A stretch of DNA of 64,000 bases from Rufibacter ruber (GTDB lineage: Bacteria; Bacteroidota; Bacteroidia; Cytophagales; Hymenobacteraceae). The notes under the pieces are model-generated. The model saw only the letters and a list, made by a program, of their open reading frames with translations, was not told the DNA's origin and searched no databases. The first letter of the stretch is position 1; every line of letters starts with the position of its first letter. This document shows positions 55,686-63,470 of the stretch, in pieces. The translations under genes were made by a program, and so were the position numbers. The stretch is taken from positions 1-64,000 of the forward strand of contig NZ_LRMM01000021.1 of assembly GCF_001647275.1 (NCBI RefSeq), in the 5' to 3' direction.

Positions 55686-56680
55686 GTGTCAACATCAAAC
55701 TTTATAGATTACGTTAAAATCTGCTGCCGCTCCGGCCACGGCGGAGGCGGCTCTGCCCACCTGCACCGCGACAAGAAAACGGCCAAAGGCGGCCCAGACG
55801 GCGGCGACGGCGGCCGCGGCGGCCACATCATCCTGAAAGGCAACGCCCAGCTCTGGACGCTCCTGCACCTGCAGTACCAGAAGCACGTGATTGCCGAGAA
55901 CGGCGGCAACGGCGGACCCAGCCACTCCAGCGGCGCCTTCGGGAAGGACATCATTCTGGAGGTTCCCATCGGCACCATCGCCCGTGACGCCGAGACCGGT
56001 GAAATAAAAGCAGAAATCACGCAAGACGGCCAAACCGAAATCATCACGCCTGGCGGGCGTGGCGGCTTGGGCAACGCCCATTTCAAGTCGCCCACGAACC
56101 AGACGCCCATGTACGCCCAACCCGGCGAGCCCGGCCTGGAGGAATGGACTGTTCTGGAGCTGAAACTGCTCGCAGATGTGGGTCTGGTAGGGTTCCCTAA
56201 CGCCGGTAAATCCACGCTGCTGTCGGTGGTTTCGGCCGCGCGGCGAAGATTGCCAACTACCCGTTCACCACGCTGGTGCCTAACCTGGGCGTAGTGGCGT
56301 ACCGCGACTACAAGTCATTTGTAATGGCAGACATTCCCGGTATTATTGAGGGCGCGTCTGAAGGCAAAGGGTTGGGCATCAGGTTCTTGAAACACATTGA
56401 GCGCAACTCCATTCTGCTGTTCATGATTTCGGTGGAGAGCCCAGACATTGCCGCCGAGTACGAGATTCTGGTGAACGAACTGCGCACCTACAACCCCGAG
56501 CTGCTGCACAAACAGCGCCTGCTGGCCATCACCAAAACAGATTTGATTGATGACGAGCTGGAGGCCGAAATGCGCGAGACGTTGCCCAAGGATTTGTCCA
56601 CGGTGTTCATCTCCAGCATGACCAACAAGAACATCACCCAACTCAAAGACATGATCTGGAAAGCGCTGAACACCGCGTAA
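55686..56680 (+). pseudogene. obgE: GTPase Obg, interrupted by one frameshift (probably an assembly error)
   Basis: Two frames (55686-56294 and 56276-56680) make one protein of about 331 residues, starting with GTG. The Gly-rich Obg fold ([14 protein letters not shown]) is followed by the G1 motif [11 protein letters not shown], then DIPGIIEGA (G3) and TKTDLID (G4). At 56238-56246 GCGCGGCGAAG lacks one G; GCGCGGGCGAAG restores [15 protein letters not shown]. Obg acts in late 50S ribosome assembly and is essential in most bacteria, so a real break is unlikely. The gene follows hpt and adk. Confidence 0.93.
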
Positions 56681-56722
56681 AGACCTCACCCCCGGCCCCT
56701 CTCCCGTGGAGAGGGGAGGTTT

Positions 56723-56761
56723 CTGTTTTGGGGCTGTTTTTCTGAAATCAGCCCCAAAACG
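56723..56761. repeat. R1 palindrome, copy 24
   Basis: Arms TTGGGGCTGTTTTT and GAAATCAGCCCCAA, in the left arm of the inverted repeat that begins right after obgE. Confidence 0.75.
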
Positions 56762-56949
56762 GAAAAGCCCTCCTTCAAGTTTGAGCGCAGCGGTAACTTG
56801 GAGGGAGTATGACTGCCAGTTTCAACTGGCGGAAGTAGGGATTGGGGAATGTAAGTCGCCAGTTGAAAACTGGCATCACCCTTAGCCACAAGTTACGCTG
56901 TCGCTAAACTTGCGGCAGCAAAATTACCCTAGGAGAAACGCGGTAAATT

Positions 56950-56989
56950 AGTTTTGGGCCTGTTTTCACCAAAACAGGCCCAAAACAGG
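56950..56989. repeat. R1 palindrome, copy 25
   Basis: A perfect copy: TTTTGGGCCTGTTTT pairs with AAAACAGGCCCAAAA. Confidence 0.8.
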
Positions 56990-57272
56990 AAAGCGGCATT
57001 CCCTCTCCCTGGAGGGTGAGGGGGCAGCAGTAGTTCTTGGGTAAAAAAGAAACGAGAACTGAAGCCCTTGTCTCTGCTTTGCTTGTGCATTTGCAACTTG
57101 AACCTGATTATTACCCTCATCCTAACCTTCTCCCAAAGAGAGAAGGAACTCCGCAGTAGACGGTTGGCAAGTACTTCTTTCAGGTTTAAGCACATGGGTA
57201 ACTTGAGGGGGAAATGATTGGCAGTTTTAACTGGCATAACCCGCGGCAGCGGAAAAAGGAAGTTTCTATTTG

Positions 57273-57310
57273 CGTTTTGGGGCTATTTTCAGAAAAACAG
57301 CCCCAAAACC
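57273..57310. repeat. R1 palindrome, copy 26
   Basis: Arms TTTGGGGCTATTTTC and GAAAAACAGCCCCAAA, in the right arm of the inverted repeat. Confidence 0.75.
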
Positions 57311-57491
57311 AAAACTCCCCTCTCCGTGGGAGAGGGGCCGGGGGTGAGGTCTCTGTCAGTCCTGTCATTCGCAAGGGGCGGAGAATTTGCCCGAAAATGC
57401 CACTTTGGCATAAAAGCCGGTTTGGCAAAATTGTTGCCAAGAATGAGGCACGAGTTAGAAGCATCAACATCTGAAAAGAGTAAAAAGATAT

Positions 57492-58082
57492 ATGAGTACC
57501 ACAGCTGAACAAAATACTCCGGAACAAGAGAATTTACAGCCTGAGAACCAGGAGGCAACCGAGCAAACCGCCTCTGAGCAACCGGCGGCCGGGCAGGCAG
57601 AAGGACAGGGCGAGGAAACAGAAGGCGAAACTAAAACTTCTGAAAACGGCTCTGCCGAACTGGACGAGTTGCGGGACAAATACCTTCGGCTGCAGGCCGA
57701 GTTTGACAACTTCAGACGCCGCACCTCTAAAGAGCGCCTGGAACTGTTCAAGACCGCCAACCAGGAGCTGATGGTGGCCCTGATTCCGGTGCTGGACGAT
57801 TTGGAGCGTGCGCAGGCGGCCATGAAAGACGCGCAAGACGTGAACGCGGTGCGCGAAGGCGTGGAGCTGATTTTCAACAAGTTCCAGAGCCTGTTGCAGC
57901 ATAAGGGGCTGAAGGCCATGGAGGCCGTTGGCCAACCGTTTGACGCCGATGTGCACGAGGCCATCACGCAGATTCCGGCTCCAAGTGAAGACATGAAGGG
58001 AAAAGTGATTGACCAAGTAGAGAAAGGATATTACCTCAATGACAAAGTGGTTCGCTTTGCCAAAGTGGTGATTGGAGCATAA
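57492..58082 (+). CDS. grpE: Nucleotide exchange factor GrpE
   Basis: The protein begins with a Glu/Gln-rich disordered stretch (residues 1-50), then a coiled coil ([20 protein letters not shown]), and the beta domain with the family closing motif [16 protein letters not shown]. It drives ADP release from DnaK. At 196 residues it is full length. The dnaJ gene follows within 4 bases, so the two form a heat-shock operon; dnaK is not in the window. Confidence 0.95.
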   Translation: MSTTAEQNTPEQENLQPENQEATEQTASEQPAAGQAEGQGEETEGETKTSENGSAELDELRDKYLRLQAEFDNFRRRTSKERLELFKTANQELMVALIPVLDDLERAQAAMKDAQDVNAVREGVELIFNKFQSLLQHKGLKAMEAVGQPFDADVHEAITQIPAPSEDMKGKVIDQVEKGYYLNDKVVRFAKVVIGA

Positions 58083-58086
58083 GACC

Positions 58087-59241
58087 ATGGCAACCAAAAG
58101 AGACTATTACGAAATACTGGGCGTAGCCAAAGGGGCCTCGCAGGACGAGATAAAGAAGGCGTACCGCAAAATCGCCATCAAGTATCACCCTGACAAGAAC
58201 CCAGACGACCCATCCGCCGAGGACAAGTTCAAGGAAGCCGCAGAGGCCTACGAGGTTCTGAGCGACGAGCAGAAGCGCCAGCGCTACGACCAGTTCGGGC
58301 ACCAGGGCGTGAACGGCGGCGGCTTCGGTGGCGGTGGCGGCATGAACATGGAAGACATCTTCTCCCAGTTCGGTGACATCTTCGGCGGCGGAGGCGGCGG
58401 TTTTGAAAGCTTCTTCGGGGGTGGAGGCCAGCGCGGCGGCAAACGCATGCGCAAAGGCAGTAACCTGCGCATTAAGCTCAAACTCAACCTGGAGGAAGTC
58501 GCCAAAGGCGTTGAGAAGAAAATCAAAGTGAAGCGCTACGAGTCTTGCCAGGTCTGCGACGGTAACGGTTCTAAGAACGGGTCTTCTTTGCAAACTTGCG
58601 GTACCTGTCAGGGCCAGGGCCAGGTGAAACGCGTGGTGAACACTATGCTGGGCCAAATGGTCTCCAGCAGCACCTGCCCTACCTGCCACGGCGAAGGCAA
58701 GATGGTGACTCAGAAATGCGACGCCTGCCACGGTGAAGGCCGTCAGCTGCGCGAGGAGGTCATCTCTATCAACGTGCCCGCCGGCGTAGCCGATGGCATG
58801 CAGCTTTCCATGAGCGGCAAAGGCAACGTACCGGAGCGCGGCGGAATCCCAGGTGACTTGCTCATTCAGATTGAAGAGGAACACCACCCAACCCTTCGCC
58901 GCGACGGCAACAACGTCATGTTTGAGCAGTACGTGAGCTTTGTAGACGCTACGTTAGGTGCTAGTGTGGAGGTGCCAACCATTGAAGGCAAGGTGAAAAT
59001 CAAGATTGACCCCGGCACCCAGTCCGGTAAAATCCTGCGCCTGCGCGGAAAAGGAATTCCAGACATCAACGGTTACGGCCGCGGTGACCAACTCATTCAC
59101 ATCAACGTCTGGACGCCTAAGAACGTGAACGCCGAGGAACGCCAAATCTTGGAAAGACTGCGTGATTCCCAGAATTTCACGCCCAACCCCGGCAAGAACG
59201 AGAAAGGCTTCTTCGAGAAAATGAAGGAGTACTTTCAATAA
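58087..59241 (+). CDS. dnaJ: Chaperone protein DnaJ
   Basis: The start at 58087 ([18 protein letters not shown]) opens the J domain, with HPD in [10 protein letters not shown] Gly/Phe-rich region (residues about 75-120) leads to four zinc motifs: [24 protein letters not shown] and CDACHGEG. The C-terminal substrate domains follow to residue 384. It delivers unfolded proteins to DnaK and stimulates its ATPase. It lies directly after grpE. Confidence 0.96.
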   Translation: MATKRDYYEILGVAKGASQDEIKKAYRKIAIKYHPDKNPDDPSAEDKFKEAAEAYEVLSDEQKRQRYDQFGHQGVNGGGFGGGGGMNMEDIFSQFGDIFGGGGGGFESFFGGGGQRGGKRMRKGSNLRIKLKLNLEEVAKGVEKKIKVKRYESCQVCDGNGSKNGSSLQTCGTCQGQGQVKRVVNTMLGQMVSSSTCPTCHGEGKMVTQKCDACHGEGRQLREEVISINVPAGVADGMQLSMSGKGNVPERGGIPGDLLIQIEEEHHPTLRRDGNNVMFEQYVSFVDATLGASVEVPTIEGKVKIKIDPGTQSGKILRLRGKGIPDINGYGRGDQLIHINVWTPKNVNAEERQILERLRDSQNFTPNPGKNEKGFFEKMKEYFQ

Positions 59242-59298
59242 GGAGTTAAACTGAGAGTTCTGAGTCTTGAGTCCAGAGTTCTGAGATTAGATAAATCT

Positions 59299-59343
59299 GA
59301 AAATGCCTGATTTCCGAGAAGGAAGTCAGGCATTTCTGTTTTA
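59299..59343 (+). terminator. Terminator of dnaJ
   Basis: AAATGCCTGATTTCC pairs with GGAAGTCAGGCATTT and is followed by CTGTTTTAG; it starts 58 bases past the stop. Confidence 0.8.
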
Positions 59344-59353
59344 GTTTAATCAA

Positions 59354-59521
59354 CATGTAGCGTCGTTACCCTGTAACGACGTGGCTCTATGAAACACTAT
59401 CTTCTCTGTTTGCCCTAATTGTGCCACACAGCTGGTCCTACTTTTGCAGGTCAGGTTCACAAGAATGGGCACTTTTACTGCTGCGAGGAACTGCGTCGTT
59501 ACAGGGTAACGACGCTACATG
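59354..59521. repeat. Perfect 28-bp inverted repeat, each arm itself a palindrome
   Basis: The arm at 59354-59381 (CATGTAG + CGTCGTTACCCTGTAACGACG) returns exactly inverted at 59494-59521. Within each arm CGTCGTTA pairs with TAACGACG. The 112 bases between carry a TACTTTTG box at about 59446 but no gene. Confidence 0.75.
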
Positions 59522-59564
59522 TCTGTTTATAACCAGGCCGAAACACAAAACCGTCCACTCCAAA

Positions 59565-59598
59565 GACCTCGTAGCGTCCGGAGGACCTGCGAGCGTCT
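59565..59598. repeat. 34-bp dispersed repeat, inverted copy at 63392-63425
   Basis: The segment with GTAGCGTCCGGAGGACCTGC is an exact reverse complement of 63392-63425, about 3.8 kb away. Confidence 0.75.
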
Positions 59599-59793
59599 AT
59601 GCCAACGGCCGCCGTTACCTAACTAATTTCCCTGCCGCAAGTTTAGCGCTAGCGTAACTTGTGGTTTATGATACGGCCAGTTTTCAACTGGCGATTTGCA
59701 TTCATAGAAATCCAATTCCGCCAGTTACAAACTGGTGACCATATTCCCTGCCAAGTTACCGCTGCGCTCAAACATGAAGGAGCCAGGCCTTTC

Positions 59794-59831
59794 CGTTTTC
59801 GGCCTGTTTTCCCAAAAGCAGGCCAAAAACG
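59794..59831. repeat. R1 palindrome, copy 27
   Basis: Arms TTTCGGCCTGTTTTC and AAAAGCAGGCCAAAA, 62 bases before the ABC ATPase start. Confidence 0.75.
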
Positions 59832-59892
59832 CAACAACACCAGTTTGCACGGGCAAAGTCTTTCGCGTAGCTTTATCCAACGCAAACTAACT

Positions 59893-60816
59893 GTGAAACC
59901 CTTGCCACCAATTCTGCAAATACAAGGCGTAAGCAAACGCTATGAGGCGCACCAGGCCCTGAACCAAGTCTCGTTTGACGTGCCCAAAGGCAGCATCTTC
60001 GGGCTGCTGGGACCCAACGGCGCGGGCAAGACCTCGCTCATCAGAATCATCACCCAAATCACCGGTCCGGACGAGGGGCAGGTGCTGTTTGAGGGACAGC
60101 CGCTGCAACCCAACCACGTGAAACAGATTGGCTATTTGCCTGAGGAGCGCGGTCTGTACAAGAAGATGAAAGTAGGCGAGCAGCTCCTGTATCTGGCCCG
60201 CCTGCGCGGATTGACCAAGGAGGAGGCCACCGTGAAAATAAAGGCCTGGGCCGACCGGCTGGATTTGAAAACCTGGCTCAACAAGAACGTGGAAGACCTG
60301 TCAAAAGGCATGCAGCAGAAAGTGCAGTTTATCTCCTGCGTGCTGCATGAGCCCAAACTGCTGATTCTGGACGAACCTTTTTCGGGGTTTGACCCGGTGA
60401 ATGCCAACATCATCAAAGATGAAATCCTGAAACTACGGGAGCAGGGCTGCACCATTATTTTCTCCACGCACAGAATGGAATCTGTGGAGCAGCTGTGTGA
60501 TGACATTGTGCTGATTAACCGGTCGCAGATTGTGCTGTCAGGGAGCGTGAAAGAGGTGCGGGCGCGGTTTCGGGCGCAGACCTACCACGTAGAAGGGCTG
60601 GGGAAACTGCTCATCACCTCGCCAGATTTCAAGGTGCTGCAGCAAACCCAGCAGGGCAACGAGTTTAAAGCTGAAATCCAATTGGAGAACAACACCGGCC
60701 CCAATGATTTGCTCCGGTACCTGATTGAGCGCGTAGAGGTGCACCTGCTGCAGGAGAAAGTGCCCAGCATTCATGACATTTTTGTACAGACCGTAACCCA
60801 ACCCACCCATGGATAA
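59893..60816 (+). CDS. ABC transporter ATP-binding protein (NatA-like)
   Basis: The GTG at 59893 (start of KPLPPILQIQGVSKRYEAHQ) is the best start; the upstream frame runs through repeats. The motifs are Walker A GPNGAGKTS, signature LSKGMQQK, Walker B LLILDEPFSG and the switch His in STHRME. A C-terminal domain of about 90 residues follows, as in the NatA/DUF4162 group. It forms the export pump with the permease encoded next, whose start overlaps its stop by eight bases. Sodium or drug export is typical of the group, but the substrate is unknown. Confidence 0.9.
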   Translation: MKPLPPILQIQGVSKRYEAHQALNQVSFDVPKGSIFGLLGPNGAGKTSLIRIITQITGPDEGQVLFEGQPLQPNHVKQIGYLPEERGLYKKMKVGEQLLYLARLRGLTKEEATVKIKAWADRLDLKTWLNKNVEDLSKGMQQKVQFISCVLHEPKLLILDEPFSGFDPVNANIIKDEILKLREQGCTIIFSTHRMESVEQLCDDIVLINRSQIVLSGSVKEVRARFRAQTYHVEGLGKLLITSPDFKVLQQTQQGNEFKAEIQLENNTGPNDLLRYLIERVEVHLLQEKVPSIHDIFVQTVTQPTHG

Positions 60817-62119
60817 GATTTGGCTAGTGTTTCAGCGCGAGTACCTGGTGCGCGTGCGCAAGAAAAGCTTCATTGTCATGACCATTCTGGGGCCGCTGCT
60901 CATGGCGTTGGTCATGGTGGTGCCCATTGGCATTATGATGATGTCTGATGACACCAAAACCATTCAGGTGCTGGATGAGAGCGGTTTTCTGGCCGGTAAA
61001 TTCACGTCTACAGACGAATTCAAATATGTAACCGTGGGCGGCCCCCTGGAAAAGGCCAAGGCCGACTATCTTAAAACCGAAGACGCGGCGCTGCTCTATA
61101 TTCCCAAGCTGGACTTAGATAAACCCGAAGGCATTCAGCTCTTCTCCCAGAAAAGCGCGAGCATCACGGTTATCTCCTCTCTGGAGAAACAGGTAAAGCA
61201 GGAGATTGAGGCCATCAAATTCAATAAATCAGGCATCAATCAGCAGGTACTGGACCAAATCAAAACCAAGGTCAACATCAGAACCGTGAACCTGAGCGCC
61301 GAAGGCGAGAGGAGCAGCAACGCGGGCGTGACCTCCATTGCCGGTTTTATAGGGGCGTTCCTGATTTACCTCTTCATCTTCCTGTACGGTGCCCAAATCA
61401 TGCGCGGGGTCATTGAAGAGAAAACCAGCCGAATTCTGGAGGTGATGGTGTCTTCAGTGAAACCGTTCCAGCTCATGGCGGGCAAAATCATGGGCATTGC
61501 GGCAGTGGGTCTCACGCAGTTCCTGCTCTGGATTGTGCTTACCTCTGCTATTTATGTGGGCGTGTCTTCTGCGTTTGACCTGGAGCGCTTTTCCCAAGAC
61601 CGCTTCTCGCAAACCATGCAGACCATGCAAAACCCGCAAGATATGTCGCAGGCGCAGGAGGTACATGACATCATGAGCGGGTTAGAGAGCCTGAACGTGC
61701 CTTTGCTGGTGGGCGGCTTCCTGTTCTATTTCCTGGGCGGTTACTTGCTGTACGGTGCGTTGTTCGGGGCCGTGGGCGCGGCCGTTGACTCTGAAACCGA
61801 CAGCCAGCAGTTCATGCTGCCCATCACCATTCCGCTCATTCTGTCGTTTGTGGTGGCGCAGACCATCATCATGAAAGACCCCAACGGCGCGGTAGCCTTC
61901 TGGATGTCCATGATTCCGTTCACCTCGCCGGTGGTCATGATGCTGCGGCTTCCGTTTGGCGTGCCGGCCTGGGAACTGGCGTTGTCTATGTTTCTGCTGG
62001 TAGCAGGTTTTATTGGTACCATCTGGGTGGCGGCCCGCATCTACCGCGTGGGTATACTCATGTACGGCAAGAAGATTACCTATAAGGAACTGTCTAGGTG
62101 GTTGTTCTATAAAGGCTAA
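60809..62119 (+). CDS. ABC-2 type permease (NatB-like)
   Basis: One helix near residue 25 is followed by a large outside domain (residues about 50-170), then five helices between 180 and 420. The motif EEKTSRILEVMVSS after the second helix is the hallmark of the ABC-2 permease 3 group that includes NatB. At 436 residues it has full length. It overlaps the ATPase gene by eight bases. The pair forms an inner-membrane exporter. Confidence 0.88.
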   Translation: MDKIWLVFQREYLVRVRKKSFIVMTILGPLLMALVMVVPIGIMMMSDDTKTIQVLDESGFLAGKFTSTDEFKYVTVGGPLEKAKADYLKTEDAALLYIPKLDLDKPEGIQLFSQKSASITVISSLEKQVKQEIEAIKFNKSGINQQVLDQIKTKVNIRTVNLSAEGERSSNAGVTSIAGFIGAFLIYLFIFLYGAQIMRGVIEEKTSRILEVMVSSVKPFQLMAGKIMGIAAVGLTQFLLWIVLTSAIYVGVSSAFDLERFSQDRFSQTMQTMQNPQDMSQAQEVHDIMSGLESLNVPLLVGGFLFYFLGGYLLYGALFGAVGAAVDSETDSQQFMLPITIPLILSFVVAQTIIMKDPNGAVAFWMSMIPFTSPVVMMLRLPFGVPAWELALSMFLLVAGFIGTIWVAARIYRVGILMYGKKITYKELSRWLFYKG

Positions 62120-62131
62120 TGCAGTGGTTCT

Positions 62132-62383
62132 ATGGCTGGGTTCTTAAAAACGAAGTGGTGCAAATATCTCCTTGTGCTCCTGTTCCTAGCATCATGTATT
62201 GAAGCCTTTGCTTATGTGAATGTACTGGTTAGCCTCAAATATGAAACGGATGCCCCCGCAGCATGTATATCCAACGTGACGGGTCAGGATTTATGCAGAC
62301 AATTGAATAGAAGTAAAGCTGTTGCTCTCTCTGCGTTTGCCTCTGCCGTTATCCTGCTGTTTCTCAGATTTAGAAGCTTCTAA
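62132..62383 (+). CDS. Small membrane protein (83 aa)
   Basis: Two hydrophobic segments (KYLLVLLFLASCIEAFAYVN and AVALSAFASAVILLFLRFRS) flank a loop with two Cys residues (CISNVTGQDLC), which may form a disulfide outside. It starts 12 bases after the permease gene and may belong to the same operon. No family is recognised. Confidence 0.6.
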   Translation: MAGFLKTKWCKYLLVLLFLASCIEAFAYVNVLVSLKYETDAPAACISNVTGQDLCRQLNRSKAVALSAFASAVILLFLRFRSF

Positions 62384-62396
62384 GCCTACTTACTTT

Positions 62397-62433
62397 CTGT
62401 TTTTCGCCTCTTTTCCGGAAAACTGCTCCAAAA
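62397..62433. repeat. R1 palindrome, copy 28
   Basis: Arms TTCGCCTCTTTTC and GAAAACTGCTCCAAAA. Its end touches the ATG of the ChaN-like gene, so it would cover the ribosome site of that mRNA. Confidence 0.7.
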
Positions 62434-62434
62434 C

Positions 62435-63313
62435 ATGAAGAAGATATTTTCGGCCTTGGCCGCGTTCATCCTTTTAAGCTCTTTTACCATGGACAAACCT
62501 GCTTACCGCCTTTTCACCGGCTCTGGCAAAGTGATAGACTACGGGAAGATGCTCAAAGAACTGGCTGCCGCCGATGTGGTGTTTTTTGGGGAACAGCACA
62601 ACGACCCCATTGCCCATTGGCTTCAGCTGGAGCTGGCCAAAGACCTCTACCAGCAGCACGGCCGGCAGCTCGTGCTAGGCACTGAAATGTGGGAAGCCGA
62701 CACCCAGGCTGCGGTTGATTCCTTTCTGCTGGGCCTGGTTGATGAGCCTTCCTTCACCCAAACCAGCCGCGCCTGGCCCAATTTTGCCACTGATTACAAG
62801 CCGGTGCTGCTTTTCGCCAAAGCGAAAGGGCTACAAGTAATTGCTACCAACGCGCCCCGCCGTTCTGCCCGCATAGTGGCCAAAGAAAGCCTGCAGGGTT
62901 TAGACGCGCTGCCGCCCTCTGAAAAACAATGGCTGCCTTTGCTCCCCATTACGGTTGACCTGGAACTGCCGGCCTACAAGCGCATGCTCAGCATGTTTGG
63001 CAGTGACACCCACGGCGCCTCGGCGGCGGGCTCAACTAAAATAGTGGAAGCCCAGGCTCTGAAAGATGCCACCATGGCCCATTTTATCAGCAAGAACCTG
63101 AAAACAGGGCAGCACCTGCTCCACCTCAACGGCGCCTACCACTCAGACCACCACGAAGGCATTCTCTGGTATCTGAAGCGCCTTCGGCCCGAATTGAAAA
63201 TCAAGACCGTCACCACCGTTCTGCAGCCGCAACTGGAGAAGCTGGAAAAAGAGCACCTGCAGCGGGCAGATGTGGTGTTAGCCGTGCCCGAAACCATGAC
63301 AAGGACGTATTAG
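62435..63313 (+). CDS. ChaN-like (DUF399) protein
   Basis: A signal peptide (MKKIFSALAAFILLSSFTM) is followed by the family's conserved VVFFGEQHNDPIAHWLQLEL and LVLGTEMWEADTQAAVD. Later come NAPRRSARIVAK and HLNGAYHSDHHEGI, which supply His and Glu residues near the proposed haem or metal site. ChaN is a haem-binding outer-membrane lipoprotein in other bacteria; here no lipobox Cys is seen, so the protein is probably periplasmic. 292 residues. It is the last gene of the window. Confidence 0.82.
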   Translation: MKKIFSALAAFILLSSFTMDKPAYRLFTGSGKVIDYGKMLKELAAADVVFFGEQHNDPIAHWLQLELAKDLYQQHGRQLVLGTEMWEADTQAAVDSFLLGLVDEPSFTQTSRAWPNFATDYKPVLLFAKAKGLQVIATNAPRRSARIVAKESLQGLDALPPSEKQWLPLLPITVDLELPAYKRMLSMFGSDTHGASAAGSTKIVEAQALKDATMAHFISKNLKTGQHLLHLNGAYHSDHHEGILWYLKRLRPELKIKTVTTVLQPQLEKLEKEHLQRADVVLAVPETMTRTY

Positions 63314-63341
63314 TTTTTCTTTAGAGCCAACTGCCCAGGTT

Positions 63342-63381
63342 CTGTTTTCGGGCAGTTTTGGAAAAAATAGCCCGGAAACAG
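63342..63381. repeat. R1 palindrome, copy 29
   Basis: Arms TTTTCGGGCAGTTTTG and AAAAAATAGCCCGGAAA, 28 bases past the stop of the ChaN-like gene. Confidence 0.7.
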
Positions 63382-63391
63382 AAGTTGGTAG

Positions 63392-63425
63392 AGACGCTCG
63401 CAGGTCCTCCGGACGCTACGAGGTC
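63392..63425. repeat. 34-bp dispersed repeat, inverted partner of 59565-59598
   Basis: Exact reverse complement of the segment at 59565-59598. Confidence 0.75.
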
Positions 63426-63470
63426 TTTTGAGCGGCAGTATTGCAGTGGCAGGCGTATGTAACCCACCCC

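Larger units (their letters stand above)
56681..57352. repeat. Long inverted repeat with R1 palindromes in both arms
   Basis: Left arm 56681-56762 (AGACCTCACCCCCGGCCCCT, a GGAGAGG stem and R1 copy 24) returns inverted at 57272-57352 (R1 copy 26, CCCTCTCC, GGGGCCGGGGGTGAGGTCT). Between them lie R1 copy 25, two CGCCAGTT-type palindromes (56814-56831, 56857-56874) and a segment GCGCAGCGGTAACTTGGAGGG that recurs near 57190 and, inverted, near 59755. The whole looks like a mobile or recombining non-coding element of about 670 bp. The spacer to grpE holds no gene. Confidence 0.65.
59242..59892. other. Repeat-rich spacer between dnaJ and the ABC exporter genes
   Basis: About 650 bases. It holds TGAGTCT heptamers (59248-59285), the dnaJ terminator, the nested 28-bp inverted repeat, a 34-bp segment that returns inverted at 63392, CGCCAGTT-type palindromes (59676-59692, 59719-59737) and R1 copy 27. 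No gene is supported. Confidence 0.6.

Noticed and set aside
59659-59892. 78-residue extension of the ABC ATPase
   Set aside because: It translates CGCCAGTT palindromes and an R1 repeat; the ABC domain starts at the GTG at 59893.
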